DNA from: Flavivirga rizhaonensis
Lineage (GTDB): Bacteria; Bacteroidota; Bacteroidia; Flavobacteriales; Flavobacteriaceae
Direction of reading: 5' to 3'
Length of the DNA: 64,000 nucleotides
Assembly: GCF_004791695.1 (NCBI RefSeq)
Contig: NZ_SRSO01000026.1
Coordinates: forward strand, 1-64,000
This document shows, one piece after another, positions 52,674-61,538 of this stretch (its first letter is position 1; each line of letters begins with the position of its first letter). A program made the position numbers and the translations under genes. Below the pieces are notes generated by a model. That model was given only the letters and a program-made list of their open reading frames with translations, searched no databases and was not told the origin of the DNA.

Positions 52674-53144
52674 CTATAAGATTCTAGATTGACCATTTAA
52701 GAACTTCCAGCCATCTTTACGTTTAATTAATGTTCCAGATTCAATTATTTTAAACGTTATAGGGTTAAGGTCTTTATCAACTTGCACACATTTTATAATG
52801 CCAGAATAGTTTGCTATTTCATTTGTTAAGGGTATGATTTTTATACTTTCCCAGGAAAACTCTATAAAATTTACAGTTTTAGAATTTTCAATTAGTATAC
52901 TTTTTACAGTATCATAGTCTAATGTCTCCTTGTACCCAGGTGGGACCCAGAAAAAATCTGAAGAAGCATCTAAATATTTAAACTCACTTTCTAAACCATT
53001 TTTAGTAATGTCTTTATGAAAGCTGTCAAACATTTGTTTAATTTCAAGAGAGATGGTTGCTTTTCTCTCATCATTTAATGTTTTTTGACTGTAGCTATTG
53101 AAAATAACTATAATAAATAAACTAGTTGTCCAGATTAGTTTCAT
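52674..53144 (-). CDS. Secreted NTF2/SnoaL-like protein
   Basis: 156 aa. Signal peptide ending NSYSQ. The cone-fold pattern of DUF4440/SnoaL-like proteins is visible: ISLEIKQMFDSFHKDITKNG, then FFWVPPGYKETLDYDTVKSI and the C-terminal LIKRKDGWKFLNGQSRIL. The ATG overlaps the coaD stop by 4 bp, so the two are co-translated. Function unknown. Confidence 0.78.
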   Translation of the reverse strand: MKLIWTTSLFIIVIFNSYSQKTLNDERKATISLEIKQMFDSFHKDITKNGLESEFKYLDASSDFFWVPPGYKETLDYDTVKSILIENSKTVNFIEFSWESIKIIPLTNEIANYSGIIKCVQVDKDLNPITFKIIESGTLIKRKDGWKFLNGQSRIL

Positions 53145-53596
53145 TTAATTCTTACGCTTTTAGGTACAAGTTTTGTATAATCTCCATTATTTCTTATAAC
53201 GTCTCTAACAATAGAAGAAGCTATATAGGATGTGTCTGCCGATGTTAAAAGGAACACAGTTTCAATAGGTGCTAAGTCACGATTAGTATGAGCTATTGCC
53301 TTTTCAAATTCAAAATCTGCTGGATTACGAAGTCCACGTAAAATAAATTCTACATTAATTTCTTTACAAAAATCTACTGTTAACCCTTTGTAGGTAACCA
53401 CTTTGATTTTAGGTTCATCAGCAAAAGTCTCTTCAATAAATTTTTTACGTTCCTCTAATGAGAACATATATTTTTTATCGGCATTTATGCCTATGGCCAC
53501 AATCACTTCATCAAAAAGAGTTACACCACGTTTTATAATATCATAATGTCCCAATGTGATAGGATCAAAAGATCCAGGGAATATGGCTCGTTTCAT
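53141..53596 (-). CDS. coaD: Phosphopantetheine adenylyltransferase
   Basis: 151 aa. Fourth step of coenzyme A synthesis. The nucleotidyltransferase motif GSFDPITLGHYDII (T14, H17), RGLRNPADFEFEKAIAHTNR and the SSADTSYIASSIVRDV-like segment (LLTSADTSYIASSIVRDV) carry the catalytic and binding residues. Normal length. It lies 85 bp downstream of ddl on the same strand. Confidence 0.96.
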   Translation of the reverse strand: MKRAIFPGSFDPITLGHYDIIKRGVTLFDEVIVAIGINADKKYMFSLEERKKFIEETFADEPKIKVVTYKGLTVDFCKEINVEFILRGLRNPADFEFEKAIAHTNRDLAPIETVFLLTSADTSYIASSIVRDVIRNNGDYTKLVPKSVRIK

Positions 53597-53681
53597 GTTT
53601 TTAAAGTTACAAATTTTATTTAATCTTCAAAACTTATTATTTTTTAATTTAATGAAGTTAAGTAGTCGGTTTTTTTGGATG

Positions 53682-54668
53682 TCAAACTTGTTTTAAAGCT
53701 TCTTCTATAGCATTGTCAAATAATGCGGCTAGTGAAATACCTGCAGCAGCGGCTTGTTGTGGTAAAATACTTTCTTTTGTTAGCCCAGGTATTGTATTCA
53801 TTTCCAGCAAATGAGGTTCACCATCTTTAAAAATAAATTCAGTACGTGAAAAGCCTTTCATTTTTAGGACTTCATAAACTTTTTTTGCAAGAATAGTAAC
53901 TTTGTCTTCTTCTTCTTTACTTAATCTTGCAGGTGTTATCTCCTGAGATTTTCCTAAATACTTGGCTTCATAGTCAAAAAAGTCATTTTCGCTTACAATT
54001 TCAGTGATGGGTAATACCTTAGTGGCTCCTTTATAGGTAATAACCCCAACCGAGACTTCGGTTCCATCTAAAAATGATTCAATGATAATTTCATCGTCTT
54101 CTTTAAAAGCTATATCAATAGCATTTAATATATCTTCCTTTTTATTTACTTTGCTTATTCCAAAACTACTTCCTGCTTTATTAGCTTTAACGAAACACGG
54201 TAAACCCACTTTATTAATTATATCATCTTCGTTAATGGGGTCACCTAGATTTAGATAAAAAGATGTCGCTGTTTTAATACCGTAAGGTTTTAAAACACTC
54301 AGGCAATCACGTTTGTTAAATGTCAAAGCGGCTTGATACATATCACAACTAGTATGAGGCATATTAAGTAACTCGAAGTACCCTTGTATAAACCCATCTT
54401 CACCGGGAGAACCATGAATAGCGTTAAAAACACAATCGAAAGTAATAACACGATTGGCAACCCGAACAGAGAAGTTGTCTTTATTTACAGGGAATTCAGC
54501 GTTATTAGCATCTACATAAACCCATTTATCTTTAAATATATGAATGCGATACCCATTATATTTTGTAGTATCTAGTGTTTCGTAAACAACATTCCCGCTC
54601 TTCAAAGAGATTTCATATTCACTTGAAAAACCACCCATAATGATGGCAATATTTTTTTTTGTAGGCAT
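53682..54668 (-). CDS. ddl: D-alanine--D-alanine ligase
   Basis: 328 aa ATP-grasp ligase of peptidoglycan precursor synthesis. IIMGGFSSEYEISLKSG, FNAIHGSPGEDGFIQGYFEL, KANKAGSSFGISKV, DGTEVSVGVI and the C-terminal LLEMNTIPGLTKESILPQQ are the family motifs. Divergent from the PASTA gene. Complete and typical. Confidence 0.96.
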   Translation of the reverse strand: MPTKKNIAIIMGGFSSEYEISLKSGNVVYETLDTTKYNGYRIHIFKDKWVYVDANNAEFPVNKDNFSVRVANRVITFDCVFNAIHGSPGEDGFIQGYFELLNMPHTSCDMYQAALTFNKRDCLSVLKPYGIKTATSFYLNLGDPINEDDIINKVGLPCFVKANKAGSSFGISKVNKKEDILNAIDIAFKEDDEIIIESFLDGTEVSVGVITYKGATKVLPITEIVSENDFFDYEAKYLGKSQEITPARLSKEEEDKVTILAKKVYEVLKMKGFSRTEFIFKDGEPHLLEMNTIPGLTKESILPQQAAAAGISLAALFDNAIEEALKQV

Positions 54669-54818
54669 ATTCCTTTTATTTCCGCAGCAGCGAAAACCAT
54701 TTTAATTTTGTGATTAAATCCGTCTAAAAATAGATAATAAAACGTATCTATGTATAAGATAATATTTGTCAAGCTAAAATATCATATATATTGCAAAAGA
54801 AAAAACAGTTCTGTTTTA

Positions 54819-54826
54819 TATATTTG
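54819..54826 (+). promoter_or_regulatory. -7 box of the PASTA-rluD operon
   Basis: TATATTTG, exact TAnnTTTG match, 20 bases before the ATG at 54847. A TTG at 54791 is slightly too far (25 bp) to be a confident -33 element. Confidence 0.5.
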
Positions 54827-54846
54827 CCTTATCGAAAAATTTATAA

Positions 54847-55401
54847 ATGAGTCTATTTAAATTCCTTACCAGTAAAACATTTTTAAAACAAGTTTTATTA
54901 GCACTAGTAGCTGTATTTGTATTATGTTTTATTATGCTTCAATGGTTGAAATCTTCAACAAATCACGGTGATTTTGAAACGGTTCCAAATTTAACAGGCA
55001 AATCCATAAGTGTTGCAAATATTGAGTTAAAAGAGAATAATTTGGTAATGCAAATTCAGGACTCAGCAAATTTTAACCCAGATTACCCTAAGTTTTCGGT
55101 TATTGAGCAGGAACCACCACCCGGAACAAAAGTTAAAGAGAATAGGAAAATATACTTAACCCTGAATCCATCAGGGTATAGAAAAATACAAGTTCCAGAC
55201 CTAAAAGAGCGTACCTTTAGGCAAGCAAAACCAATGTTAGAAGCCTCAGGGTTTCAAGTGGGTAAAATAACTTACGAGGACAATATTGGTAAAGACCTCG
55301 TGTTAAAGATGAGTTATAAAGGAAAGTCTATTAAAGAGGGCGATAAGTTGGCAAAAACTTCAAAAATAGATTTAGTTTTAGGGAATGGCAAACGACCTTG
55401 A
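54847..55401 (+). CDS. Membrane-anchored PASTA-domain protein
   Basis: 184 aa. One N-terminal helix (about 15-33) is followed by two to three PASTA domains: FETVPNLTGKSISVANIELK, IQVPDLKERTFRQAKPMLEA, and a last degenerate one ending KIDLVLGNG. PASTA domains bind peptidoglycan or its precursors. Gene order ddl (divergent)-PASTA-rluD is common in Bacteroidota. No kinase domain is present. Confidence 0.88.
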   Translation: MSLFKFLTSKTFLKQVLLALVAVFVLCFIMLQWLKSSTNHGDFETVPNLTGKSISVANIELKENNLVMQIQDSANFNPDYPKFSVIEQEPPPGTKVKENRKIYLTLNPSGYRKIQVPDLKERTFRQAKPMLEASGFQVGKITYEDNIGKDLVLKMSYKGKSIKEGDKLAKTSKIDLVLGNGKRP

Positions 55402-55436
55402 AATTAAGCGGTCTATTAATATCTAATTTTACTAAA

Positions 55437-56474
55437 ATGGACGATTATACACCGCAATTACCAGATGAAGATAGTCTTTATGAGCATTATGCTTTTACAG
55501 TTGATAAAGGGCAAACCCCTTTACGTATAGACAAATATTTGATGAATTTTGTTGAAAACGCTACTAGAAACAAAATTCAGGCAGCAGCAAAAAACGGAAG
55601 TATTTTTGTTAATGATGAAACTGTTAAATCCAGTTATAAAGTAAAACCTTTAGACAACATTAGAGTGTTGTTTACGCACCCACCACATGAAAACTTATTA
55701 GTTGGAGAAGATATTCCTATTGATGTGATTTATGAAGATGATGAACTTCTAGTTGTTAATAAGCCAGCAGGAATGGTGGTACATCCTGGACATGGTAATT
55801 ATTCAGGAACACTTATAAATGCTTTAATTCACAGGTTTGATAATTTACCTAATAACTCTAGTGAACGCCCAGGGTTGGTACATAGAATAGATAAAGATAC
55901 AAGTGGACTTTTGGTCGTTGCTAAAACTGAAAAAGCCATGGCACATTTGTCGTTACAGTTTGCTAAAAAAACCAGTGAGCGTGAGTATGTCGCTATTGTT
56001 TGGGGACATATAGAAGAGGATGAAGGTACTGTTGAAGGCCATATTGGTCGTCATCCCAAAAACCGATTACAAAACACTGTTTTTCTAGGCGATGAAGCTG
56101 ATAAAGGAAAGCCTGCTATCACTCATTATAAAGTTTTAGAGCGTTTAGGATACGTAACTTTGGTATCTTGTAAGTTAGAAACGGGTCGTACACACCAAAT
56201 ACGTGTTCATATGAAACATATTGGGCATACTCTTTTTAATGACGAACGCTATGGGGGTGAAAAAATATTAAAGGGTACTACCTTTACCAAATACAAACAA
56301 TTTGTAGAAAATTGTTTTAAAGTATTGCCAAGGCAAGCGCTACATGCCAAAACCCTAGGGTTTAAACATCCAAAAACAGGAGAATTCATGCGATTTGACA
56401 CGCCAATTCCTGACGATATGCAGCAGTGTATTGAAAAATGGAAGAGCTATTCAAAACATCAGGAATTAGATTAG
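55437..56474 (+). CDS. rluD: 23S rRNA pseudouridine synthase RluD
   Basis: 345 aa. S4 domain (about 25-85; RIDKYLMNFVENATRNKIQA) and catalytic domain with HRIDKDTSGLLVVAKTEKA, whose Asp is catalytic, and LETGRTHQIRVHMKHIGHTL. Modifies helix 69 of 23S rRNA. I chose the ATG at 55437. The frame also opens from a TTG at 55398 overlapping the PASTA stop, but the added 13 residues look non-conserved. Confidence 0.93.
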   Translation: MDDYTPQLPDEDSLYEHYAFTVDKGQTPLRIDKYLMNFVENATRNKIQAAAKNGSIFVNDETVKSSYKVKPLDNIRVLFTHPPHENLLVGEDIPIDVIYEDDELLVVNKPAGMVVHPGHGNYSGTLINALIHRFDNLPNNSSERPGLVHRIDKDTSGLLVVAKTEKAMAHLSLQFAKKTSEREYVAIVWGHIEEDEGTVEGHIGRHPKNRLQNTVFLGDEADKGKPAITHYKVLERLGYVTLVSCKLETGRTHQIRVHMKHIGHTLFNDERYGGEKILKGTTFTKYKQFVENCFKVLPRQALHAKTLGFKHPKTGEFMRFDTPIPDDMQQCIEKWKSYSKHQELD

Positions 56475-56668
56475 TATGTTTTTAACTTCTTTAATTCGTT
56501 AGTGTCATAGCTTATTTTATCTTATTGTGGTCATTTTTACAATTTGCTTTTTGGAATTAAGTTGAAGTTTTCGACCTTGTTTATTATATCTACAAGCTAA
56601 ATAAATACATTTTATTCAGATATAAATTTTATCGTTTTAAACAATGTAGATACCATGACTTTATCATT

Positions 56669-56676
56669 TATATTTG
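56669..56676 (+). promoter_or_regulatory. -7 box of the VOC gene; leaderless transcript likely
   Basis: TATATTTG, exact match, ending four bases before the ATG at 56681. Confidence 0.5.
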
Positions 56677-56680
56677 GAGC

Positions 56681-57337
56681 ATGAAGATTAAAGAAATCAT
56701 TCTTTTTACAGCAAATATCCAGAGACAAAAGCAATTTTATAAAACTGTTTTAGAATTTGAATTGGTTTTAGATTCCGAAGAAAAAATCTCATTTAAAACA
56801 GGAGCAAGTGTTTTGTCTTTTGTGTATGATGAAAAAGCTGTTAATTCATCACATTTTGCCTTTAATATACCTTCAAACCAACAACAAGAGGCTTTACAAT
56901 GGTTGCAAGAGCGTGTACAAATATTACCTGATGACGATAATTTAATTTCAGATTTTAAAGATTGGAATGCTAAAGCCATTTATTTTTATGATGCCGATAA
57001 AAACATTGTAGAGTTTATCGCTCGGAAAAATATAGATATTAATAGTCGAAATTCCTTTTCTTCTAAAAACATTTTATCACTAAGTGAAATAGGAATCGTA
57101 GCTACCAATCTAGAAACAGTTTATAATTCAATAAATAGTATTAAAAATATTCCTGTTTTTGATGGAAATCTTGCCCGTTTTTGTGCTTTAGGAAATGAAG
57201 AAGGTTTATTTATTTTAATAAATAAAACTATAAAAAAATGGCACCCTACTCAAGAGGAAGCGTTTACTTCAAACTTTATTATTAAAGGCGATTATAACTT
57301 TAGTTATGAGAATGGAGAAATAAAAGAATTATTGTAA
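56681..57337 (+). CDS. VOC-family protein, two-module
   Basis: 218 aa. Starts KIKEIILFTANIQRQKQFYKTVLEFEL, with FYDADKNIVEFIARKNID closing the first VOC module. The C-terminal 90 residues form a diverged second half (LSEIGIVATNLETVYNSINS). The usual first His ligand is replaced (LFTANI), so metal use is uncertain; it may be a binding protein. It precedes yaaA by 25 bp. Confidence 0.8.
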   Translation: MKIKEIILFTANIQRQKQFYKTVLEFELVLDSEEKISFKTGASVLSFVYDEKAVNSSHFAFNIPSNQQQEALQWLQERVQILPDDDNLISDFKDWNAKAIYFYDADKNIVEFIARKNIDINSRNSFSSKNILSLSEIGIVATNLETVYNSINSIKNIPVFDGNLARFCALGNEEGLFILINKTIKKWHPTQEEAFTSNFIIKGDYNFSYENGEIKELL

Positions 57338-57362
57338 TTTAGTTATTTAAAAAATAGTTTTA

Positions 57363-58121
57363 ATGAAATTAGTCCTGTCACCAGCAAAATCCCTCGATTT
57401 TGAAAGTCAATTACCAACGGCAATACACACAGAAGCGCAGTTTTTAACTCAATCTGAGCGTTTAAATAAATTACTTAAGAAGAAATCTGCTAAAAGTTTA
57501 TCAAAACTTATGCGCATTTCTGATGCTTTGGGGCAGTTAAATTATCAACGTAATCAAGATTGGCAACTACCTTTTTCAGCAAATAATGCACGACCAGCGG
57601 TTTATGCTTTTAGTGGTGATGTATACCGGGGATTGGATGCTTATAATATTCCAGAGGAAAAAATAGCTACGCTGCAAAATACTGTCCGAATTATTTCAGG
57701 TTTATATGGTATATTAAAACCAACCGATTTAATTCAACCTTACCGCTTGGAAATGGGAACTAAATTTCCTGTAGGGAAAAATAAAAACCTTTATGAGTTT
57801 TGGAAAAAGCAAATTACAAATGCTTTGAATGAAGAATTAAAAGACGGTGAATTGTTTTTAAACCTTGCCAGTAATGAATATTTTAAAGCTATAGATACAA
57901 AAGCATTGAAAGTACCAGTGATTACAGCTAATTTTAAAGACTTTAAAAATGGTGAATATAAAACCATTATGACTTTTGCTAAACTGGCTCGTGGTTATAT
58001 GGCGCGTTATATTATTGATACCAATGCAGAAACTCTTGATGATATTAAAGGTTTTAATTATGAAGGCTATAATTTTAGCGAACCTATGTCTACAGAAACA
58101 GATTTAGTTTTTATTAGATAA
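57363..58121 (+). CDS. yaaA: Peroxide stress protein YaaA
   Basis: 252 aa. MKLVLSPAKSLDFESQLPT, PAVYAFSGDVYRGLDAYNI, RIISGLYGILKPTDLIQPYRLEMGT and LASNEYFKAI are diagnostic. YaaA/DUF328 lowers free iron and protects DNA during hydrogen peroxide stress and binds DNA through a helix-hairpin-helix-like motif. Followed after 1 bp by the TPR gene. Confidence 0.95.
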   Translation: MKLVLSPAKSLDFESQLPTAIHTEAQFLTQSERLNKLLKKKSAKSLSKLMRISDALGQLNYQRNQDWQLPFSANNARPAVYAFSGDVYRGLDAYNIPEEKIATLQNTVRIISGLYGILKPTDLIQPYRLEMGTKFPVGKNKNLYEFWKKQITNALNEELKDGELFLNLASNEYFKAIDTKALKVPVITANFKDFKNGEYKTIMTFAKLARGYMARYIIDTNAETLDDIKGFNYEGYNFSEPMSTETDLVFIR

Positions 58122-58122
58122 T

Positions 58123-58845
58123 ATGGTGTATTACTTAATTATTGGACTTAAGGTCTATTGCTTTTATCATATCTATAAAAACAATAACTCTTATTACTGG
58201 TTTTTTATAATATTATTCATTCCTATTATAGGTTGCGTCATTTATTTAATCACTCAGGTGTATAACAAACGTGATGCTAAAAAAATCACAAATGAGATTA
58301 CTCATATTATTAATCCGACTAAAAAAGTAAAAGATTTAGAAAAACAGCTTCAATTCTCTGAATCGTATCAAAATAGAGTGAATTTAGCGGATGCCTATCT
58401 AGAGATAAAGGACTATAATAGCGCAATTCCTCATTATTTAGAAGCTTTAGAAGATAGTTCGCAAAGTGATTTTTATGTGATTAAACAATTAATAGAAGCA
58501 TATTTCAATATAGAAGACTGCAAAAGCGTTATTTTATATGTAGAAAAAATAAAAGAACATCCGGAATTTAAAAAATCCAGAACGCAGTTTTTATATGGAC
58601 TCGCTTTAGAAAGGGTTGGTAAATTAGAAGAGGCTGAAGAGAACTTAAAACAAATAGATATTCGCTATTCCTTTTATAATGAGCGTTTAATATATGCTAA
58701 GTTTTTGTTAAGCAGAGATAAAAAAGAACAAGCTAAAGAGGTGTTAGAAGATGTGCATACGGAATCTCAGCATATGACTAAGCCTAATAAACGTATTTAT
58801 AGAGGAACTATATTAGAGGTAGAAAAGATATTAGCTGATTTTTAA
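58123..58845 (+). CDS. Membrane-anchored TPR protein
   Basis: 240 aa. Two N-terminal hydrophobic helices (about 3-20 and 25-45, resembling the PLDc_N membrane region) are followed by a cytoplasmic helical solenoid with TPR-like units (RVNLADAYLEIKDYNSAIPH, FLYGLALERVGKLEEAEENL). Probably a scaffold. Coupled to yaaA by near-overlap. Its end overlaps the opposite small ORF by 4 bp. Confidence 0.78.
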   Translation: MVYYLIIGLKVYCFYHIYKNNNSYYWFFIILFIPIIGCVIYLITQVYNKRDAKKITNEITHIINPTKKVKDLEKQLQFSESYQNRVNLADAYLEIKDYNSAIPHYLEALEDSSQSDFYVIKQLIEAYFNIEDCKSVILYVEKIKEHPEFKKSRTQFLYGLALERVGKLEEAEENLKQIDIRYSFYNERLIYAKFLLSRDKKEQAKEVLEDVHTESQHMTKPNKRIYRGTILEVEKILADF

Positions 58846-59066
58846 ATGGCTTTGTAAACACCACTTATAAGTTCAAGTTTGCCTACCTTTAAATGTGAAA
58901 GCAGGTTCGCTAGTTTGGGTTTTGTTGTTTTTCCCATTAAAACATTTAAACCTATTTTTGGAGGTCCAGATTTAATCAGTTTAGTAACCAGGTTATCAAA
59001 AAAATCAATTCCTGTCTGTGTCTGATTAGTGAATTGTTCTTTTGTAAGCTGTAATTCCAGTACCAA
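58842..59066 (-). CDS. Doubtful small ORF, possibly a gene remnant
   Basis: 74 residues from a TTG start directly after an in-frame TAA. It contains FFDNLVTKLIKSGPPKIGLN and LANLLSHLKVGKLELISGVY. No family is recognised. It lies on the boundary of the cassette-like array, between the TPR gene and the first attC-like spacer, and may be the 3' end of a decayed cassette gene. Confidence 0.3.
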   Translation of the reverse strand: MVLELQLTKEQFTNQTQTGIDFFDNLVTKLIKSGPPKIGLNVLMGKTTKPKLANLLSHLKVGKLELISGVYKAI

Positions 59067-59251
59067 AGATTAAATATTTTTTTTATTTTTTAGTCAAGTT
59101 TCTATGAGAGTATCCATCCGTTATTAGTTGAATAAAAAGGAAAGGAAATTTTGATTTGAGCTGTAACTTTTTGCTGTTTTTTTGGCCTCTTTACAATTAA
59201 CTAATAGATATTATCGTAATTATTCTTTTTTTTCCATACGATTTTAAACTT

Positions 59252-59383
59252 GTGTTCGACGTTGAGTATATGCAAAGTAGACGATTGTGGGCTTCAAACT
59301 TACCAAACCGTTACAAATTTGAAGCGGGCAACAAACCTTGAATTTACTATTTTCACACCTATTTTGGATACATTGCTGGCAGC
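59252..59383 (-). other. attC-like spacer 1 (about 132 bp)
   Basis: Bounded on the left by GTGTTCGAC-GTTGAGTATA and on the right by CATTGCTGGCAGC. The interior has a hairpin, GCTTCAAA to TTTGAAGC (about 59292-59325). The right end resembles the ends of the two spacers to the right (TGTATAA-type stretch next to a GCCAAC-like core, read on the minus strand). The rest of the gap 59067-59251 shows nothing recognisable. Confidence 0.5.
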
Positions 59384-59397
59384 TGGTGTTTATTATC

Positions 59398-60072
59398 TCA
59401 GTATTTAATATCTAAAGGCACATCTTTCGCAATATTTACTACTATTTTCATGTCATTTAATCCAATCTGCCCTTTGTATATTCTTTTTTCTTTATTCAAT
59501 TGATTGACTCTTGTATGCAAATCTATTGGGTCTGCTTTTGTTACTTTGTCAACTGTATCAACTTCCAAATCAGATAACATCTTGGCAAAAGTTGCCCCAA
59601 CCCATCTTATCCTGGACAAATCAGTTAATTTTGTCAACTCAAATACTTCTTTTTCACTTATTCCTGTTTCAGCTGCCAGTTTTCTTCTTGACTCAGAATT
59701 AATCACCCTGTCAAATAATTTCACGGTGTTCTTAATCCCTGCATTTTCAAGCTTTGATATTGTTTCACTAGAAATACCTGAAAAATCTTTAATCTTAACG
59801 GGTTTTGGAAGTGTACTATTAAGTTCTCTGAGTAACAGTATCAAATAATCCCCAGATAAGCACTCTGCTTTTTGTAATTCAGAAAATTTTTCTTTTTTCT
59901 TTAGAATCTGAATTAATTCTTTAACGTTCTTTATTCCTATACTTTCAAAATATCCAAATCTCTCTTTTAGTCTATCTTTCAGAACCATCCTACTTGGTGG
60001 TAGATAAGCTGTTTCTAATCTTATCCGATAATCATCAATGGTTATTTTTTCTAAGTCAATATAGTATCCCAT
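59398..60072 (-). CDS. DUF4332 helix-hairpin-helix protein (cassette gene)
   Basis: 224 aa. The C-terminal half (KLTDLSRIRWVGATFAKMLS, DTVDKVTKADPIDLHTRVNQ) is a DUF4332 tandem helix-hairpin-helix domain, a fold that binds DNA or other macromolecules. A similar HhH-like stretch occurs earlier (FSGISSETISKLENAGIKNT). No catalytic motif is visible. The gene sits alone between TGGCAGC (59377) and GCTGCCA (60126), an inverted repeat specific to this unit. Confidence 0.75.
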   Translation of the reverse strand: MGYYIDLEKITIDDYRIRLETAYLPPSRMVLKDRLKERFGYFESIGIKNVKELIQILKKKEKFSELQKAECLSGDYLILLLRELNSTLPKPVKIKDFSGISSETISKLENAGIKNTVKLFDRVINSESRRKLAAETGISEKEVFELTKLTDLSRIRWVGATFAKMLSDLEVDTVDKVTKADPIDLHTRVNQLNKEKRIYKGQIGLNDMKIVVNIAKDVPLDIKY

Positions 60073-60125
60073 ATTTTAATCTTTTTTAAGTGACTATCTA
60101 TGTGTCCTATAGCCCCGTTACACTT

Positions 60126-60264
60126 GCTGCCAAAGGTTACGTATAAGAATAGTGCGGTTTTGTGTCCGAGGATTTTCCGCAGGAAAATCGGAGTGACCAA
60201 ATAGGCACTAACCTTTAGATTTAGGATTAAACTTAAGCATTATTTTTATACAATGTTGGCACAC
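60126..60264 (-). other. attC-like spacer 2 (139 bp)
   Basis: Starts GCTGCCAAAGGTTACGTATAAG and ends TTTATACAATGTTGGCACAC (plus-strand view), so its two ends are inverted repeats of the form GCCAA-n-GTATAA. The centre is a hairpin, GATTTTCC-GCA-GGAAAATC (60171-60189). Layout, length and core (GTTGGC, close to GTTRRRY) recall integron attC sites. Confidence 0.65.
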
Positions 60265-60269
60265 GTATT

Positions 60270-60863
60270 TTATTCCAAGTCCGTTTTTAATTCAGTTTCT
60301 TCCATTATTCCCGGCATCTCATAAATAAAGCGCAATAACATTTCGGTGAACTTTAAAATCCGTTCAGCTTCTTGAGGTGTCTTAAATTCAATTTTATGAT
60401 TAGCTTCATTTCCTAGTTTTCTGATAGAATCTACCCATTTTTTTCCGTTTGGAGGTATATAATTGTTTTCTTCTAAATAAGTAACATATTGTCCGAAACT
60501 AGCTCCTTCCTTTGCGCCTTCAGAGACAGATATATTCATTAAAAGTTTTCTGCAACACATCACAGAAGATGTGTATGCACTTATAGAAAAGCACGCTTTT
60601 GCTTCGTTGAATAGATTCTCAACTTCTTCTTTTGGTATATGCTTAACAGGTGAACCAATAATAGGTCCAGGAGTTTGATTTTTGTAATAGTCAAAGAATG
60701 TTGGCTTTTCACAACTATGACAAATATAAATCCATCCTACTGTTCTAGTTCCGCCGCTCATATGTCCTTTTGCTGTATATCCTAATTGTGAGGCTAGAGG
60801 TGAGCCGCAATATCCACATTTATATTTTTTCGAGCCTATGTTTCCTGCGTTATTCCAATTCAT
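60270..60863 (-). CDS. DUF4145 protein with zinc ribbon (cassette gene)
   Basis: 197 aa. An N-terminal zinc ribbon, C-x2-C at YKCGYCGSPL and C-x2-C at YICHSCEKPT, is followed by a DUF4145 helical domain (NLFNEAKACFSISAYTSSVM, WVDSIRKLGNEANHKI). DUF4145 is often found in or beside restriction and other defence genes. The gene lies between GTTGGCACAC (60255) and GTGTGCCAAC (60882), its own inverted repeat, with only 5 bp between the left repeat and the stop codon. Confidence 0.85.
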   Translation of the reverse strand: MNWNNAGNIGSKKYKCGYCGSPLASQLGYTAKGHMSGGTRTVGWIYICHSCEKPTFFDYYKNQTPGPIIGSPVKHIPKEEVENLFNEAKACFSISAYTSSVMCCRKLLMNISVSEGAKEGASFGQYVTYLEENNYIPPNGKKWVDSIRKLGNEANHKIEFKTPQEAERILKFTEMLLRFIYEMPGIMEETELKTDLE

Positions 60864-60881
60864 TTTATGGTTTTGTTATAT

Positions 60882-61024
60882 GTGTGCCAACGTTCTTGTG
60901 TAAGATTTCGTTGCGTGAATTTAGTAATTAACTTTGCAAGTACAAACTGACAAAGGAAAAATCAGAGATTTTTCCGAGTAGGCAGGTAGTTAGCAATGAA
61001 TTTTAGGACACGTTGTTGGGCGTA
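60882..61024 (-). other. attC-like spacer 3 (143 bp)
   Basis: Starts GTGTGCCAACGTTCTTGTGTAA and ends TTAGGACACGTTGTTGGGCGTA. The right core GTTGGGC fits GTTRRRY exactly. The centre holds GGAAAAATC-AGA-GATTTTTCC (60955-60975). Shared with spacer 2: a CTTA-x-AC stretch, AAC, then T-GGCA at one end, and a central hairpin with GGAAAA arms next to CGAG/CCGAG. Confidence 0.65.
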
Positions 61025-61025
61025 G

Positions 61026-61220
61026 TTATTTTTCTTCTTTTTTGTCGGTCAGCGTAATGGTCAGTTTATTTCTTTGTTGCTTAATTTCAATTTCTTTTCC
61101 TATTTCAAATCCGAGCTCTTTTAGCCATCTTCCCTCAAGTCGGATTTCAGGAACAGGAGTATATTTCCTTTCACGAGGTTGGAATTTTTTATATACTTTT
61201 AATTTCCTGAATTTATTCAA
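61026..61220 (-). CDS. SymE-like toxin-family protein (cassette gene)
   Basis: 64 aa. RKYTPVPEIRLEGRWLKELG and FEIGKEIEIKQQRNKLTITL match the SymE/AbrB-fold domain (PAIRLxGxWLxxAGF). SymE is an SOS-linked RNA-targeting or nucleoid-condensing toxin. Starts at TTG (61220); no in-frame ATG exists, and an in-frame stop lies just upstream. Divergent from the XRE regulator, with three palindromic operators between them. Likely repressed by it. Confidence 0.75.
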   Translation of the reverse strand: MNKFRKLKVYKKFQPRERKYTPVPEIRLEGRWLKELGFEIGKEIEIKQQRNKLTITLTDKKEEK

Positions 61221-61222
61221 TC

Positions 61223-61310
61223 GTCATATTATTATATGACAAACATAACATTTAAAATCGAATTGTCAAATTTTAATATGACAAAAATGTCATCTAATTA
61301 GATGACATTT
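61223..61310. promoter_or_regulatory. Three tandem operator palindromes (TGTCA/TGACA)
   Basis: 61223-61240: GTCATAT-TATT-ATATGAC. 61263-61284: TTGTCA with TGACAA, imperfect over 22 bp. 61285-61310: a perfect 26-bp palindrome with half-site AAATGTCATCTAA. All share the TGTCA half-site and fill the gap between the SymE-like and XRE genes, a standard autoregulated divergent control region. Confidence 0.75.
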
Positions 61311-61315
61311 GTTTT

Positions 61316-61531
61316 GTGGATAAAGAACAACTTAAAAAGAAAATCGGTCAGCGTATTGTTGAGTTAAGAAGTCAAAAAGGCTGGAGTCAGTCCGATTTGG
61401 CTCGTGCAACAGGAAAAGATAGACAAGCTATGGAAAAGCTAGAGAATGGGAAAGTTAATCCAACCCTATATACTCTACTTGAAATCTCAAAAGCTCTTGA
61501 GGTTTCACTAAATCAACTAGTTAAATTCTAA
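61316..61531 (+). CDS. XRE-family transcriptional regulator (cassette gene)
   Basis: 71 aa single helix-turn-helix protein: IGQRIVELRSQKGWSQSDLA, RQAMEKLENGKVNPTLYTLL, EISKALEVSLNQLVKF. Starts at GTG (61316), 5 bp after the 26-bp palindrome. Probably represses itself and the SymE-like gene through the TGTCA operators. Divergent and convergent neighbours suggest a toxin-regulator type module. Confidence 0.88.
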   Translation: MDKEQLKKKIGQRIVELRSQKGWSQSDLARATGKDRQAMEKLENGKVNPTLYTLLEISKALEVSLNQLVKF

Positions 61532-61538
61532 TTTACTA